This document shows, piece after piece, positions 1 through 11,576 of a stretch of 31,597 bases of DNA. This DNA comes from Cylindrobasidium torrendii FP15055 ss-10 (taxonomy: Eukaryota; Basidiomycota; Agaricomycetes; Agaricales; Physalacriaceae). Numbering within the stretch: the first letter of the stretch is position 1; the number at the start of each line of letters is the position of its first letter. The position numbers were made by a program, and so were the translations under genes. Where the stretch lies: the NCBI GenBank assembly GCA_000934385.1, contig KN880698.1, forward strand, positions 1 to 31,597. Direction: 5' to 3'. The notes under the pieces were generated by a model. The model was not told the DNA's origin. It searched no databases and saw only the letters and a list, made by a program, of their open reading frames with translations.

Positions 1-58
1 ACATCGTAGGTTCCGCGAACACTCCAGCCGCTTAGGAAGTGTTATCCCTTTCTGCGCA

Positions 59-3000
59 ATGCCGCAGTCCTTGCCTGATGAGGGTATGGAGGCGGGGAAG
101 GCCAGAAATGCTGGCGGACGCTCAAGAGGTGCGTCGGCTGTGCTGCAGCGCTTGTTGTTCTCACTGGTCCCCAGCTACGAGGAGCTCACCCAGAAAGGCG
201 TCTGCAGTCGCTAGGAAAGGTGGAGTCCGGACCAGGCGGAGTAATGATACTCAGCGTAAGGTGTACTGTCTTTTCCACGTACGCCAGCACTCATCATAAT
301 ACAGTGAACTTCCAGAGCACTGCCCGTGCCCACAAGACTGCTGTCCGAGCTCTTGTGAAGCTGGATCGTAAGCGCGTACGGAGCACCCAGTCGTTTCCGC
401 CTCCTAAACGACAGCGGAGGTCATCTGCTTCGAATGGGCCGCGCAAGGCGTCTGGCGCTTCGCTTGAGGACCATCCAGGCGGTGAGGAGGAAGCAGAGGA
501 AGCGATAGACGAATTCATTGTGACAGGGATCCTTTCCCACCGATGGGTGCGTGTATAGCAGGCGAATGACAAGCGTGTATGCTCATCATCTTTAGGACGA
601 CAAGAACCAGCTGTTTTACACGGTTGAATGGGGTAGCAGTGGTGACAAAGAGGAGGTTCCCAGCGAAGAACCACTATCCAGCTTGTGAAATGTTTCGCAC
701 AATCATTTCGGCTTCAGTTCATGTTTTTTCAGGACGCCTGCAGCCGATGGCGAGGGAGGCTGCTTGAGCCTTCTGAACAGGTATCATGAGCTGAACGGGA
801 TGTCCATGAAGGTGTGCCGAGCAACGCGCCGTCATCCTCAGACTTGGGAGGTCCATGCGGACAAGCACAGCGACGAGAGGACACCTGTGCCAGCCTTTGT
901 GACCGATGTCCAGGGTGGGATGGAGAGTGCGGGTTGTGAAGAGGATTCCGGAGACGATAGCAGTGGGGGTGTCGAGGACCACTCTGGCGAAGAAGACAAC
1001 GACGCAGGAGGTGTGGCGGTGGAACAAGCGACAGATACTGGTAGTCGAATGACTCTCCGTAAGAGATAGCTTGCCCTGGCTGGAGAAGCAGCTCAAAAAT
1101 CACTGTAGGTTTAGACGCTACGCTGTGTGAAAATCCCGCTCAGCAGAATACGGACGATGATCTGGAAGATTGCGAACTTGGCGAGGAGGAGGATGAATTT
1201 GAGGGCGCCTTTGAGGAACTCGAAGATAGTGCGATCTCGTCAAGTACGTGCAATGCTTCCAGGAGCATTGTGTTATGTTGAATGTCCAACAGAGAGCCCT
1301 TTCATCCAGGGTCTATCTGTCGCATCGATCAGCGCTTCGGCAACTTCGTTTGTGCTGGCGCACCGAGCACTTAGCCACATCGAAGAGAAGCATCAGTCGG
1401 CCGAGTATCTTGGGTGGCTGACCAAGTATGTGGAGACGCTCTCACAATGTAAAACAGATGAGGTAGCATTTTCGACGGCTACTATGGTTTACCAAGGAAT
1501 TTCGTCTGCAACAGCAGATGCACATGTTCAAATCGCGACTCAATCTCTACAGCGCCAGGTCATACTCCTGACGAGGTATTACATGCTCCTGTGGGCAACA
1601 CGTCTGATTAATGATGCCGGGCAAGCGAGCTGGGCACAGACGCTGCGTTCAAAAGTCAAGGACGTCCTGCTGAACAACATTTCGGTTACGACGGACAAGG
1701 TTATATTCGAGGCAAAGTGTCTTGGTTTCCCCTCTGCGAATATTCAAGAGTACTGCCTCATGCGTCCAGGAACTCCTGCCTCATGGAAGCGCCAGCCTAA
1801 TACGGAGGGTCTTGACGCCAGGGTGGATTGCCTTGTGGTAGAAATCGTCGAGCACTGGCTTGGGTTGGTCTCAACAGACGAATCCAAGATGCAGCGTCGG
1901 TTTTTGCAGGTCCTTGCCTCCCTTGACCTCAAGCTTCTGCTATCTATCTGGCTGCTTCCTTCCACCTGGGAGGCGTATAGCATGCCGTCAGCGTACGCGG
2001 TTATGCGCCAGGAAGGACGTCGTACAGGAGGCCCGGTATCTGAAATTCAGTGGAATTCGCTGGTGTCCGATCTAAATCAGGTGATGCTCGAAGACGATGA
2101 TGCGTGCGTGGCATTTCTACTTTGACGACCACCACTGAAAAGCGAGCAGTGCGGAGCGAAAGGACGCTCTGGAAACACTTGCAAGTTTAGCCCAATCCTT
2201 CCTAGGCACGATGCCCTTAGCTCGAAAACTTCGAATGGTAGAAGGTATGGTTTTTGTGTTTCTGGCACATGTCGTGCGTTGACCGGCTTGTTGCAGCTTC
2301 CCCTGAGATTCCCGTTCCGCAGAGTAGGAGCGCTGCATTTGAGAGTGCTTTGATTCTTCCTCTCTATCAGTTTATCGTTGCGCTCATGCCTCTCCTCGAT
2401 GGTCTGGCACAAACGAAGCTCCAGAAGGCGGTGCACAACAAGCTTGATTCCCGGCTCCCATTCCGTGAGCATGCGCCCACACGCCACCACGTCCGTACCG
2501 ATGCTCGATTCTGCGGCCTTCATACCGACGATGTCCTTGGCGTTGTACGCTCTCTGGTCATCAATCGCGGCTTGACGTTCAACACCGAGATGGTTTTCAC
2601 CCACGGAGCATGGTTTGATTCGCCGGACGACTGGGCGTCCTTTCGTGGAACATCAAGCAAAGACGAACCCAAATACGTGAACAAGATGGCATATGGTCGA
2701 ACACAAGGGCGGCATTCGGACAATTTTGGCTTGCTCTGGGAACAGAGCGAAGCCTTGGCCAACGCAATCAAATCCGTACCCATTGGCAAGATGACATTTA
2801 CGCGCGCGCTCTACCTGATGCGCAAGCCTTGTCATATTCTGTCGTTTGGTGGGTTGACTTCGCTTCTGTTGGTCGAAGATTTGGTCTATGCCGGGCTCGT
2901 CGAGATGCCATCACTTGAGGAGTTTGCGAAGGAGGCTGCGCGGCTGAAGATGGGAGCAGTGTCGGCGATGACAGAGATGTCGCTCGTAGCGAACGGGGCG

Positions 3001-3220
3001 TCCACGGCTGAGTGTTCAGCAGCTTTTGTCCGAGTATTCAAGTGAGTCCTGTGCAAATACGTCTGTGCTCTATCGCTAACGATTTGTAAGTTATCTGGAC
3101 GATGTTCTTACCGCGGAACAGAAAGCCAAAATGTCTTTTGACATGTTCATGGTGGAGCATGCGCTGTGCAAGTTCACAAGGTGTAAGCGGTGGCATCAAA
3201 ATAGGAGGACGACTACCTAA
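59..3220 (+). CDS. Chromodomain-like protein with acidic middle and large unknown C-terminal region
   Basis: Ten exons join in frame into about 907 aa: 59-128, 175-255, 305-546, 596-684, 733-1058, 1109-1243, 1293-2103, 2150-2244, 2297-3041, 3091-3220. All nine introns are 46-52 nt GT...AG. Residues 1-115 are basic and Ser/Arg-rich. Residues about 118-165, formed only after joining exons 3-5, resemble a chromodomain: EFIVTGILSHRW, then LFYTVEWG, then acidic residues and LLNRYHEL. Residues about 225-315 are strongly acidic. The remaining 590 residues are mostly helical-looking and I do not recognise them. The fold suggests chromatin or histone-tail binding, which is inference. The reading frame is open to the window edge, so the true start may lie upstream of ATG 59. 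The 3' end is also uncertain. A consensus donor at 3183 with branch CTAAC and acceptor at 3246 would create a stop at the junction and end the protein a few residues earlier. The gene is convergent with the next one. Confidence 0.7.
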
Positions 3221-3464
3221 CGTGTACGATACGCTATTATTGCTAGAATTGCACATTGTTGAGAACAAATGGCCGAGTGGGTATGACTTGGAGAAGAAGT
3301 TTCCTGTGGGCTTGGGGTAGACGTGTAGGATATGACCACCTTTCTTTACGCATCTCTTTTCAAGTGTGTGGTTCGGACGTCAAAGTTGAATTGCATGTTA
3401 TACTATGTGATCACGTTTTCTACGCTACAACAAAAACCGGAAAATACTCAAATATTCTACAAAG

Positions 3465-6400
3465 TCACGCGCCAGACTGTGCAGCAGCCTTGGTGGCGCT
3501 TCGAGTGCTTGCGCGTCTGGAAGTGGACGATGATGCCCCCGCCGACTTGCCTCCACGTTTGGGTCCTGGTGCGGCAGCGCTCCCTTGCTTGTTAGGGCGC
3601 TTTGCACTGGGCAACTCATCGTCCTTGGGCGCCTTTCGCTTGGAACCTAGTGAATGTTAGTATCAAGGCGGATTTGTTTTTGCTGAGAACTCACGAGTCG
3701 TGTCCTGGGGCTCTCCTTCCTGGCCTTTGGGCGGTTCAACTGTACGGTTATTGAGACAGAAGACTAAAGCAGGAAGTTGTTGGCGTACGTGTTGCAGTTG
3801 CCAGGGGAAGCGAATGGTCCTGCGCCTCATCCTCCAGATGGCCCTCTGTTCCCAACAGTAGGATAAAGTGCCCATTCAATACAAGCGATGCCGAGAAGAG
3901 ACTTTCCGTTTTCTTGACTGTGTAGGCGGTGTATCCCACAATCACCACGGCATTGACTGGAATCTCGCCCGAATAACGCTCCAAAGCGGATGGGTTGGCG
4001 AAAAATTGTTCGTATTCTTTGGGCGAAGAATTCCATCCGGGCGCGCGATAGACTGGGACTATGGCAATGTGAGTTTGACTGCTCGAGGAACTAGAATGGG
4101 AAAGAGCGTACTGTTCTGGGAAAACTGTCGACGGCCGCGCTGGGCGCCAGACCCTGTATCCGAGCGTTTTGTCTTCATCGGAGATTTCTTGGGCGGCGCA
4201 GAGGCGTTTGTTGGCTCGCTTGCGAGTGCGACGGAGGGGTCTGTTCCAATTGGTCAGGGAACGAAATGCTGTCAAGTGTTTGCCGTACCAAAGTCTACAA
4301 GCTTGGCGGGGACCTTGCCTTTTTTAATTGCATCGGTGACCTCGAACGTGGGCTCTGTCGTGATGTGCAAGTACTTGTGGTTGTCGATAACCTCAACGGG
4401 GCCTTTGGTCTCCGTGTAGCCGAGGATTTCGCCGCAGATGGAAAAGATGGAGCGCTGCTCCTGTTCGGTTGGGGCGATGTCAACGCTGTGGTGTGCCATC
4501 GTGTGGTTGGCAGCCTCAGTGATATGCGGTGTTACCAGGTTTGACCGCGCAATAATGCCGGGAATGACTCCGACCACGACGTTGTTCGACCCTTCCCATG
4601 TCAAGATTTGGCCATTTCGAGGCCCGGATGCCCAAGGCTGCCCTTTGAGGAGCGGCAAGGGAACCTGTCCAAGGTTGCTCAGCTTGTGTGGCATGAACGT
4701 GAAAGTCAGCGTCCTCATAACCGACCTGCAGGGTTGGTTACAAGTTAGTTGGGTCTTTGTCAACGGATGCAGGAAGTTGCGTACTGTTGAACCGTTGGAG
4801 AGTACGTATCAAGTGTCTCGCTATCCTCCAAGCAGAGGTAATTGCTTGGTAGTGCTGAGGCGCTACGCAGAAACGGGGAGCACTTGTTGTACCTGTATAG
4901 TTGTGGTTAGCTCATGTACTTCAGGCGGCGTGCAACGTACGGAAGTTCACGATTTGGGTAGCCCTTATAAAAGACCGAGAGACGGCAGGTGGGAAGTTGT
5001 AGGGCGCTGAGGAGGGCGTAGTGCTTGTCGTGATCCTTGTCAAATTTGACGAAGGGCGTGTGAGCATCTTTGCGGGGTTGAGAATCATCGGCAGAGAGAA
5101 CGTTGGGGATGTTGCGACGGCCCAAGAGTTCAGCATCGTCAAGATAAATGTCCTCTGTTTCTAACAACAATCAAATTAGCATTGTGTAGCTTCTGGACTG
5201 TGGGAGCACATACCTTTGCCGTCAACGTCCATCTCATCCTGGAGCGTGGCATAGCCCGGGCTATCCTTCTTCACATCGACGTTGGGACTCTGAGGTTGTG
5301 ATACGCTGCCGATATCATTGGCGTTGTCGTTACCGCCGTCTTCTTCCAAAGAGCCCTCACTGAGGCTTGATTCCTCGTTCTCTTCGTCCTCAAAGTCGTT
5401 GTTCTCATTGTCCTCGATGCTCTCATTGTCCTCGTTGTGGTCTGACTCAACAGCCTCGACATCAACGAACATTGAAATGTCCATGGTGTTGTTGTCATCA
5501 AGTAGTTCTGGAATTTGTGAGGAAAGAGTTGATGGGTTTGTACTATGTGACACACCGTCGTCGGGGTTGGGCGGGAGGAGCGCCTTGATTTGCTCCTCAA
5601 TTTGGAGGTGTTCTGCTAGGAGCTCGGCACGCCGTTCTCTGAGCGCTTGGAGGGTGTTGGTGTTACTGTATATTGATCAGGTTGCTTTCGTATTCTCTGG
5701 AACTCTAACACTGACCTTTTGGGAGGAGAAGATGGCGGAGATGCTACAATTCGTTGCAGCGCCCCATGGCGTCGGAGTGCCTTTGTCCGTGTGGCTGAGA
5801 AGGGTGATGGCATGGGTGAGGGCGGGCGTGTTACGGACTGGTGTTTGTCTTTGCACAACGTCAGCGGGGTGTTTTAGGATGGTGTGAAAGTAGTGCGTAC
5901 CATTCAGGGCAGTGAAGTCAAGGACCCTCGAAGGTGGAGGCGGTGTGAAGGATGCAACATTGGCGACCTTAGAAGCCTGTCTGGGACGAGGTCTGGTCTT
6001 TGTGGCACCACTGGCGGGCGCACTAACGCTGTCCTGGATGGTGGCTGGAGGAGGCCGCTGAACGGGCTCAGACCTGCAAGTGTAGGTGAGTTGCGCCGAA
6101 GCAGGAGTGATCATGGTGTTTACCCTTGAGCGTTGAATTCCTGCTTGCCCTGAGTCATTGGGGCGGATGCGGGCTCCTTGACCTTGTGCTGTCGACGACC
6201 AACGTCCTTTCTACGAAGCGATCAGGGCAATAGAAATGTGAAGGGAGCGTAGGACTAACTCTTGGACGCGCGACTTGGGGGACTTGCGGTATGAGACCGT
6301 CTGCCAGTCGTTGTCGTCCATGTCAGGACCTAACCTAGTAGCTGTGGTCAGTCGCTATGCCATAGAGATGTGCGCCATACTCACTGGGCATCTTTTGGGA

Positions 6401-6608
6401 AAAGGGATGCTTGAAGCGATGGCTTTGAAGTTGCAAGCGAAACTTTGCTGGCCTCAGCGTAGGTCTTGGGCTCGGCCCTACAAGTAGTCGGTGAGTTAGA
6501 ACCCTGTGGAAGACAAAGTGCTCACTTCTCGGCGTGGTGATCAGGCTTGGGCTTGGAGGAGGCGCCAAAGAATTGTGCAACCTGCGACGAAGGGCTAAGG
6601 GGTTCCAT
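3465..6608 (-). CDS. Uncharacterised 828-aa probable nuclear protein with coiled coil, acidic block and basic tail
   Basis: Fourteen exons join without a frame break: 6608-6526, 6477-6385, 6334-6260, 6210-6124, 6073-5901, 5848-5716, 5665-5214, 5160-4941, 4892-4785, 4725-4289, 4240-4112, 4058-3789, 3739-3695, 3646-3465. Introns are 48-59 nt. Residues 1-200 are Pro/Ser/Lys-rich and include MDDNDWQTVSYRKSPKS. A predicted coiled coil lies at about 215-245 (ALRERRAELLAEH). A long Asp/Glu/Asn block follows at about 265-330. The centre (about 340-740) looks globular, with stretches such as GQILTWEGSNNVVVGVIPG. The last 60 residues are Lys/Arg/Ser/Ala-rich with SKRKAPKDD and AKRPNKQ, which read as nuclear localisation signals. 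No catalytic motif or named family is recognisable. A role as a nuclear scaffold or DNA-associated protein is inference from composition. ATG 6608 was chosen because all downstream exons stay in frame; the same frame is open upstream to 6782, so an earlier start is possible. Confidence 0.7.
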
Positions 6609-7234
6609 TCTCAGGATTGAGGTAGGGAAAAAATTGAAGTGTCTGGCGGGGAAACTTTTTTGCTTATGAGGAATCAAGTGGGTGCTGAACACGTCTGCAA
6701 ATTTCCCACTCTTACTAAATGCCGACGACCACCGCCTTTGCATCGGTGGCCGAGAAAAGCTTTCTCTGGCATTTGGCGCCACAACGTAGGATACTTGTAC
6801 GCCATCTGGGGTTTGCTCTGCGATGTCGGCAATCTCGGGACAACCTTGTTAGGCATGGGCTGCCAATGCGCACCACTGCGCCACACCGGTAGGTCATTGT
6901 TTTTGCGTTGGGTACGGGTTTTCTGAGGCACAGGTGCGGTTTTTTAATACGTGCAGGCTGTCGGAATGGAGGATTCTAGAGGTTAAGTCACGGGCATGTC
7001 AGGCTATAGCGGGCTGCCGCGACGGATGTGCGCTGGGCATGTAGTCCAAGGAGAATATCGCCGTGTTGGCGCTGTGTTAACCTTTTCTGTGACGTTACTA
7101 TGCTTCAAGAGTAGAATGGTTGGTGATTGCGTAGTTTGCAAGGTGTTGTTGTGCATCGTTGTGTGAGGTCCTTGAGGCAATGGAGATTCTAGCGCATTGC
7201 TCTCAACTTGCAACAGCAACAAGGCGGCGTTATC
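6609..7234. other. Shared intergenic region between two divergent genes
   Basis: This 626-bp stretch separates the start codons of the minus-strand 828-aa gene and the plus-strand 304-aa gene. Open frames cross it on both strands, but none extends a neighbouring gene through plausible splice sites. It probably holds both promoters. I see no clear TATA box, repeat or RNA gene in it. Confidence 0.4.
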
Positions 7235-8410
7235 ATGGAGAGTCAATATGATTTTGTGGGTGCTGGTGCGTTCCCTTGTGGTCCCTTCTTCCAGTCGATG
7301 ACATTACGGCACAGCTGATTCCATCCATGAGTTGATTTGCATCTGTCGCGACCGCCAGATTGAGCATGTTGCCCGCCATGAGGTCCAAAGCGCTTTGTTT
7401 TGGAGTTACAACACTTCTGATATAACTTGTAGCATCGTAATCTTCCTGGTGTGTTTGGTGCTTCTCGGGACGACGCAAAGACGTGGGGGTTATACCGAAA
7501 GATGCTGGATGGCAAAGACGAGGAAGTGCAATTCACGACCGAAGGAGCAGTATGTGGTATCGATCTACCCCCATTCCACACAATTCCTCGGTATGTTCCG
7601 TTCTTCTGGCGAGGCGCGGGGGCTGACTGGCGCTGTCGTTTAGGAATCGTGCCCATATCCTCCAGCAGAGTATCCAGGTTACAGGCCTGGATGGAGGAAA
7701 GGGCCTCTTCAGCGATGGACTGCGTACTATCCGGGAGGCACAGCTTGTGCTCTCAAGGGCGGCAACAGGGCTTGGGGAGTGGCAGCCAGGCGAGTGCAAA
7801 CAGCACCGTGACTCTCCGTCCCTGGACATTGGGAACCGTATCTTTGAGGCAAAGACGTCGTCTGGTGCTGACGTTCCATTTGACGACTCGGTGGATCCTA
7901 AAGGTGTTCTTGCTTTGCTAGCGCGCCAGTCGGGTCTTCGTCACACGGTTGACAATGCAGTTCTTTATCTCAAGAGGCGCATGGTTGGTGGGAAGTTCAA
8001 GTGCGTGTTTCCATAGAGTAACACTTGTGATTCCTGCTGACACAGTCGTGGCTTGTAGACATAACAGTATTTCTCCTCAGACGATCAAGATAGGCGACCT
8101 TGTGGAGGTCAAGTTCTCCATTATAGCGGTTCCTGCAAAGTTTGCGAGCGCTGGTGGTCCGCTTCCCTCTGGCATGTCTTGTCGCATCAAGCTGAAATTG
8201 CGCGCCATTGTTCTCCTTGACACGGAGTTCTCTGATGTACGCCCTCATTTTTGGACATGTCACCTGATATGCTGACTTATTGGAAAGAATGAGATTCGTG
8301 TTGGTTGGGAACGTGAGCGTTCAGCAAAACGGGCAGTTGAGGATCCCGAAGAAGATGGGCGGGCTGCTGTGGTTAGGCGAAACGGTTATGTAGATGAAGA
8401 TTCAGAGTAG
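7235..8410 (+). CDS. Uncharacterised 304-aa basidiomycete protein with a GDLVEVKFSIIAVP motif
   Basis: Six exons join in frame: 7235-7265, 7315-7382, 7433-7590, 7644-8000, 8059-8236, 8288-8410. Introns are 49-58 nt with GT...AG ends and visible branch sites (for example GCTGAC in intron 3). The start ATG follows GTTATC and opens MESQYDFVGAADS. The best-marked region is at about 206-260: TIKIGDLVEVKFSIIAVPAK, then a short loop and LKLRAIVLLD. It reads as a run of beta strands. I have an impression of similar short beta-rich segments in other agaricomycete unknown proteins, but cannot confirm this without a search. The C-terminus is charged and ends DEDSE. No enzyme motif, signal peptide or membrane segment is present, so the product is probably cytosolic or nuclear. 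It is divergently arranged with the 828-aa gene. Confidence 0.72.
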
Positions 8411-8724
8411 TAGATGCAACCCATAATCATCTTTGTTTGCCTCGTATGGTATGCACGGCTGTCGGCATGTGTGAGTGAGAATTGAAGAGGCGCAAGCGAT
8501 GCGCATGAGTCAATCAAAAACAACTGCCAATGTGGGAAGGAGCAAACACGTGCTGAAGGTCTTCGATTGGGCTGAGGCACATGGTACGGATATGGCGGGA
8601 TACGGATATATCGGAGCTAGGATTGACATGGCAGGATACGTCAAAGCCCGTGTGTATTGTATTGTTCCTGGTTCCTGTAGAGAAACCTTCGACCTTGCAA
8701 TATGACCGGATCACTAAAGTGACC
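8411..8724. other. Gap after the 304-aa gene; no gene seen
   Basis: The minus strand here continues an open frame out of the truncated family copy to its right, but similarity to the intact copy stops near 8725. This is therefore flanking DNA read through after the break. I see no independent gene. Confidence 0.4.
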
Positions 8725-11196
8725 CGGAAGAGCGCATGCTGCTCATCGAAAAGGCGCTGGCGTGCAGTGAAGGTCTGTTGCTGAGAACTGATGTGGGGTT
8801 AATACCGACTATGAGAGGGTCCTTATGCTAGCTCACCGCTTGTAGACCTTTGTCACACTACCATGTGCTCCGCATAGGAGGTCAAAACACTCTCCATATA
8901 GTGCCGCGTTTCCTCCGGGCATGGCATTGGCTTGCTTGCACATTTCGCTCACTTTCAGGAAGATCGGCATGTTGTCCATGAGATACGAGACCATCGCATC
9001 GTCTAGAGGCGCGATGGGTTCCAGTTTCAAGCAAGTACGAATGTAATTCTCCACCTGTGCCGCAGCGCGAAAGTACAGGAAGGCCTCGATATCCCCTGGC
9101 TAGATAGCAATGAGCGAGGGATTCAAGCAAAAATCACAAATCGACTCACCGTTTCCAAGGTGCATGGTATTTCTAGATCGCCTTCATCGAAAACAATTTC
9201 ATTGGGAAGCGTAGGCGCGTTGATCTGGCTAAAATCGACCGATGGCTAGGTAGAGGACTGCTGTTAATTCGTGCGAAACAATTATAGTCAAAAAAAATTA
9301 CTTACTAGATTTCCACCGGGCGGGAGGGAGCATCGAATATACTCGAGCCCCATCTTGACAGGCTCAGTCGTATCCTCATCGTCAGGAAATTCGGGAGTGG
9401 GGAAAGCGCATTTACTGGTGCGGGTTCCGCAGAATAGGGCGATTTCCGGAATCAGACTCTCTACGTCAGAGTCAGAAGTCCTGCTTATTTTGAGATTACA
9501 CGAGCATCAGTGTCCCTACTCAGACATACCCTGAAGCCAGCCAATGCGAGAAGTCGGCGCTATAGAAAGTGGATAAATATCATGATAGCGGTGAACGACG
9601 GATACACACAACGCTATATCACGATGAGATCTATGGTCAAGCGTGTGAGCGAGCATACGCTGTACATTATAGCTGAACACATACAACATCCAACGCTTCA
9701 GACCCCACTTGGCTTTCAAGAGAGCGGATCTAGCTTCTGCGCTGCAGCAATAAGCGTCAAAAAACAGAATAACTATGAGCCTGAGTTCGATCGCACAGTT
9801 TGTTGTCGTCGTCCGTCTCAGAAGGCGAGTCCGTGGACCTAGGAAACGATGAGCAAAACGGTTCCTTTAGCTCATGCAAACATACATATATTCTTCCTCT
9901 CTAAAAATCAGAGTTAGCGAGCGATGACAACGAGACCATACTGTGGTAGATACATAGAGGAGGAAGAAGAGGCATCCGAAGCCCTGAGGTTTACATCAGA
10001 ATCGTATGATAGGAGGACTAGCACACACACGTCAAACTACGAAGCCATTGGTTAACTTCCTCGGCGTGGCCAGTGAGCTCTGGACGACCGTGGAAGAATT
10101 GATTCTGGTCGACGCGCCAATAGGTTGCAGGGGTCGATGACAGGCTACGACAAGTATCAGGCGCATTCTTTTGCGCGGTCAAGGCATCTGTATGTAGCTC
10201 CATGCTTATTCTGTAAAGGTAGACCGCAAGAGCCGTTACAGAGACCTTGTCTTGCACATCGAATACACCGAGCTCTTGTGACGGCGACGTTGACCAAGGC
10301 GCATGTGCTACTCGAACTTCGAGCTGGCATCAAGTGAGTAAACATCAACATGCGGAGTTAGGATAGAACAGACTCGCACAAGGAAGATCGCCGTGAGACG
10401 GAGACCAAGCCCACACCGCGCGCAGATGACAGTTGAGAGGATCATGCACGAATGCTAAACATGGGCTGTGGACTCCTAGAGTGCGCCTATGGAGGACAGC
10501 GCTAGCGAGAAGCTCATAGATCTCATCGGCAAGTGCAACAAATAGTACAGGAAAAGGGATCTCGTCATGCCCGTACTGTGTCCGAAGAAAATGGCCCTGC
10601 AGAAATGGATCGTGGACTTTTGGCACATTGTCGTCGCTCGCGGATACGATGTCGACTGTTGCAAGGGACAGTGGCAAAGTCAAGGCGGATATCGCGGCTC
10701 CGTAGGGTGAAAGAGTGTGTGAGGAAGTGTTGCCGTCCTGGTATGGACACATCGCTCGTGAGTATTCACATTGGAAACTAGAAAGCGTAAGTACTAAAAG
10801 CTTTCACGAGGCATGTCCGCACTGGATTTGTGATTCAGGGATACATTGCTCCAGAATGTAACCAGGAGTGAGGCCGACAGCATTAGTGGTGGGCTCCAGC
10901 TCGACATTGGCATACAAACTCCTTCGGTTAACGTTCATGCGCCGCACGCGTTCCAAGCAGGAGTTTGCAGCCTTCAGCGCGCGATCCAGCGACGAGCCTG
11001 CGACAAGATCCGCCCCTACATTATTCTGATTCCGTCAGCAAGGCTTAAATCCCACCAAAAAAAAGGACCATCGCACCTCTGGGCACTGCAAACCTTGCGT
11101 TATGGACTGAATTTCCACGGGAAAGTCGTGGGGCGAACGAACGACATGCCGTCGTACGCGAATACCATTGACATCGTAGAACTGCTTTTCGCTCAT
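8725..11196 (-). pseudogene. 3'-truncated copy of a large tandem gene family (left copy)
   Basis: The minus-strand start at 11196 reads MSEKQFYDVNG and then FPVEIQSITQGLQ, matching the start of the right copy at 14569. Downstream come an N-terminal domain (frames through LDRALKAANSCLERV, VLFVALADEIYELLASAVLH, ELGVFDVQDKVSV and RPELTGHAEEVNQWL), an Asp-rich exon (ETDDDNKL), the 57-nt coiled-coil exon 9741-9685, and exons reading ADFSHW, IPEIALFCGTRTSK and KLEPIAPLDDAMVSYLMD. These later parts are clearly paralogous to 13735-13020. Similarity stops within QRLFDEQHALF at about 8725, so the whole C-terminal third of the family protein is missing. Some N-terminal junctions need weak donors or a 30-nt intron near 10800. 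The copy is probably non-functional. Its function is unknown. Confidence 0.65.
9685..9741 (-). repeat. 57-nt coiled-coil exon, unit C
   Basis: This exon reads AEARSALLKAKWGLKRWML with split codons at both ends. Acceptor CTGCAG and donor GTATGT flank it. It has the same length and phase as the exons at 13867-13923 and 14284-14340, and the following intron also shares sequence with theirs. Its TGG (Trp) codon is the counterpart of the TGA in unit B. Confidence 0.7.
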
Positions 11197-11576
11197 GATG
11201 TAGGATAGCCGGTCTTATTCCCTCGTTATGGTTGCGGATAGAGTTCAGCACGAAGTGGGATTCATTTAAACAAAGCTCTCTTTGATCGGCAAGTTCCATG
11301 CGGACGGGGACTGTAAGCTTGACCCAATGGCGTCTTATGTGATGCTTACAAGCTGTAAATCAATTCGCGCTCGGCATTCTATTCATATGTGTCGGGCAAC
11401 ACATGTCTTCGGTCAACGAATACTCAGACTTCAAGTCAGTATATGTGATTAGATAGCGCTGGTCCTGTCTTTGTAGCGGACGAGTCGGAACCTTCGCCCG
11501 GATTATTATGCAACAGTGTTCCTTCCATTCTATCGTTATGCGCGACTTGGTACTATCCTGAGGCTGTTGAATGCGT
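11197..11576. other. Intergenic spacer between the two broken family copies
   Basis: About 380 bp separate the start of the left copy from the stop of the right copy. Only short unsupported frames occur. It probably contains the former promoter of the left copy and the terminator of the right copy. No TATA-like element stands out. Confidence 0.35.

Noticed and set aside
5318..5887. Plus-strand frame of 189 codons rich in Ser
   Set aside because: It lies antisense to the coiled-coil/acidic exons of the 828-aa gene. Asp/Glu codons read backwards give Ser/Leu runs.
11041..11100. Poly-T/poly-A run as a transposon tail
   Set aside because: The eight-base run lies inside a probable intron of the left family copy and has no element or target duplication beside it.
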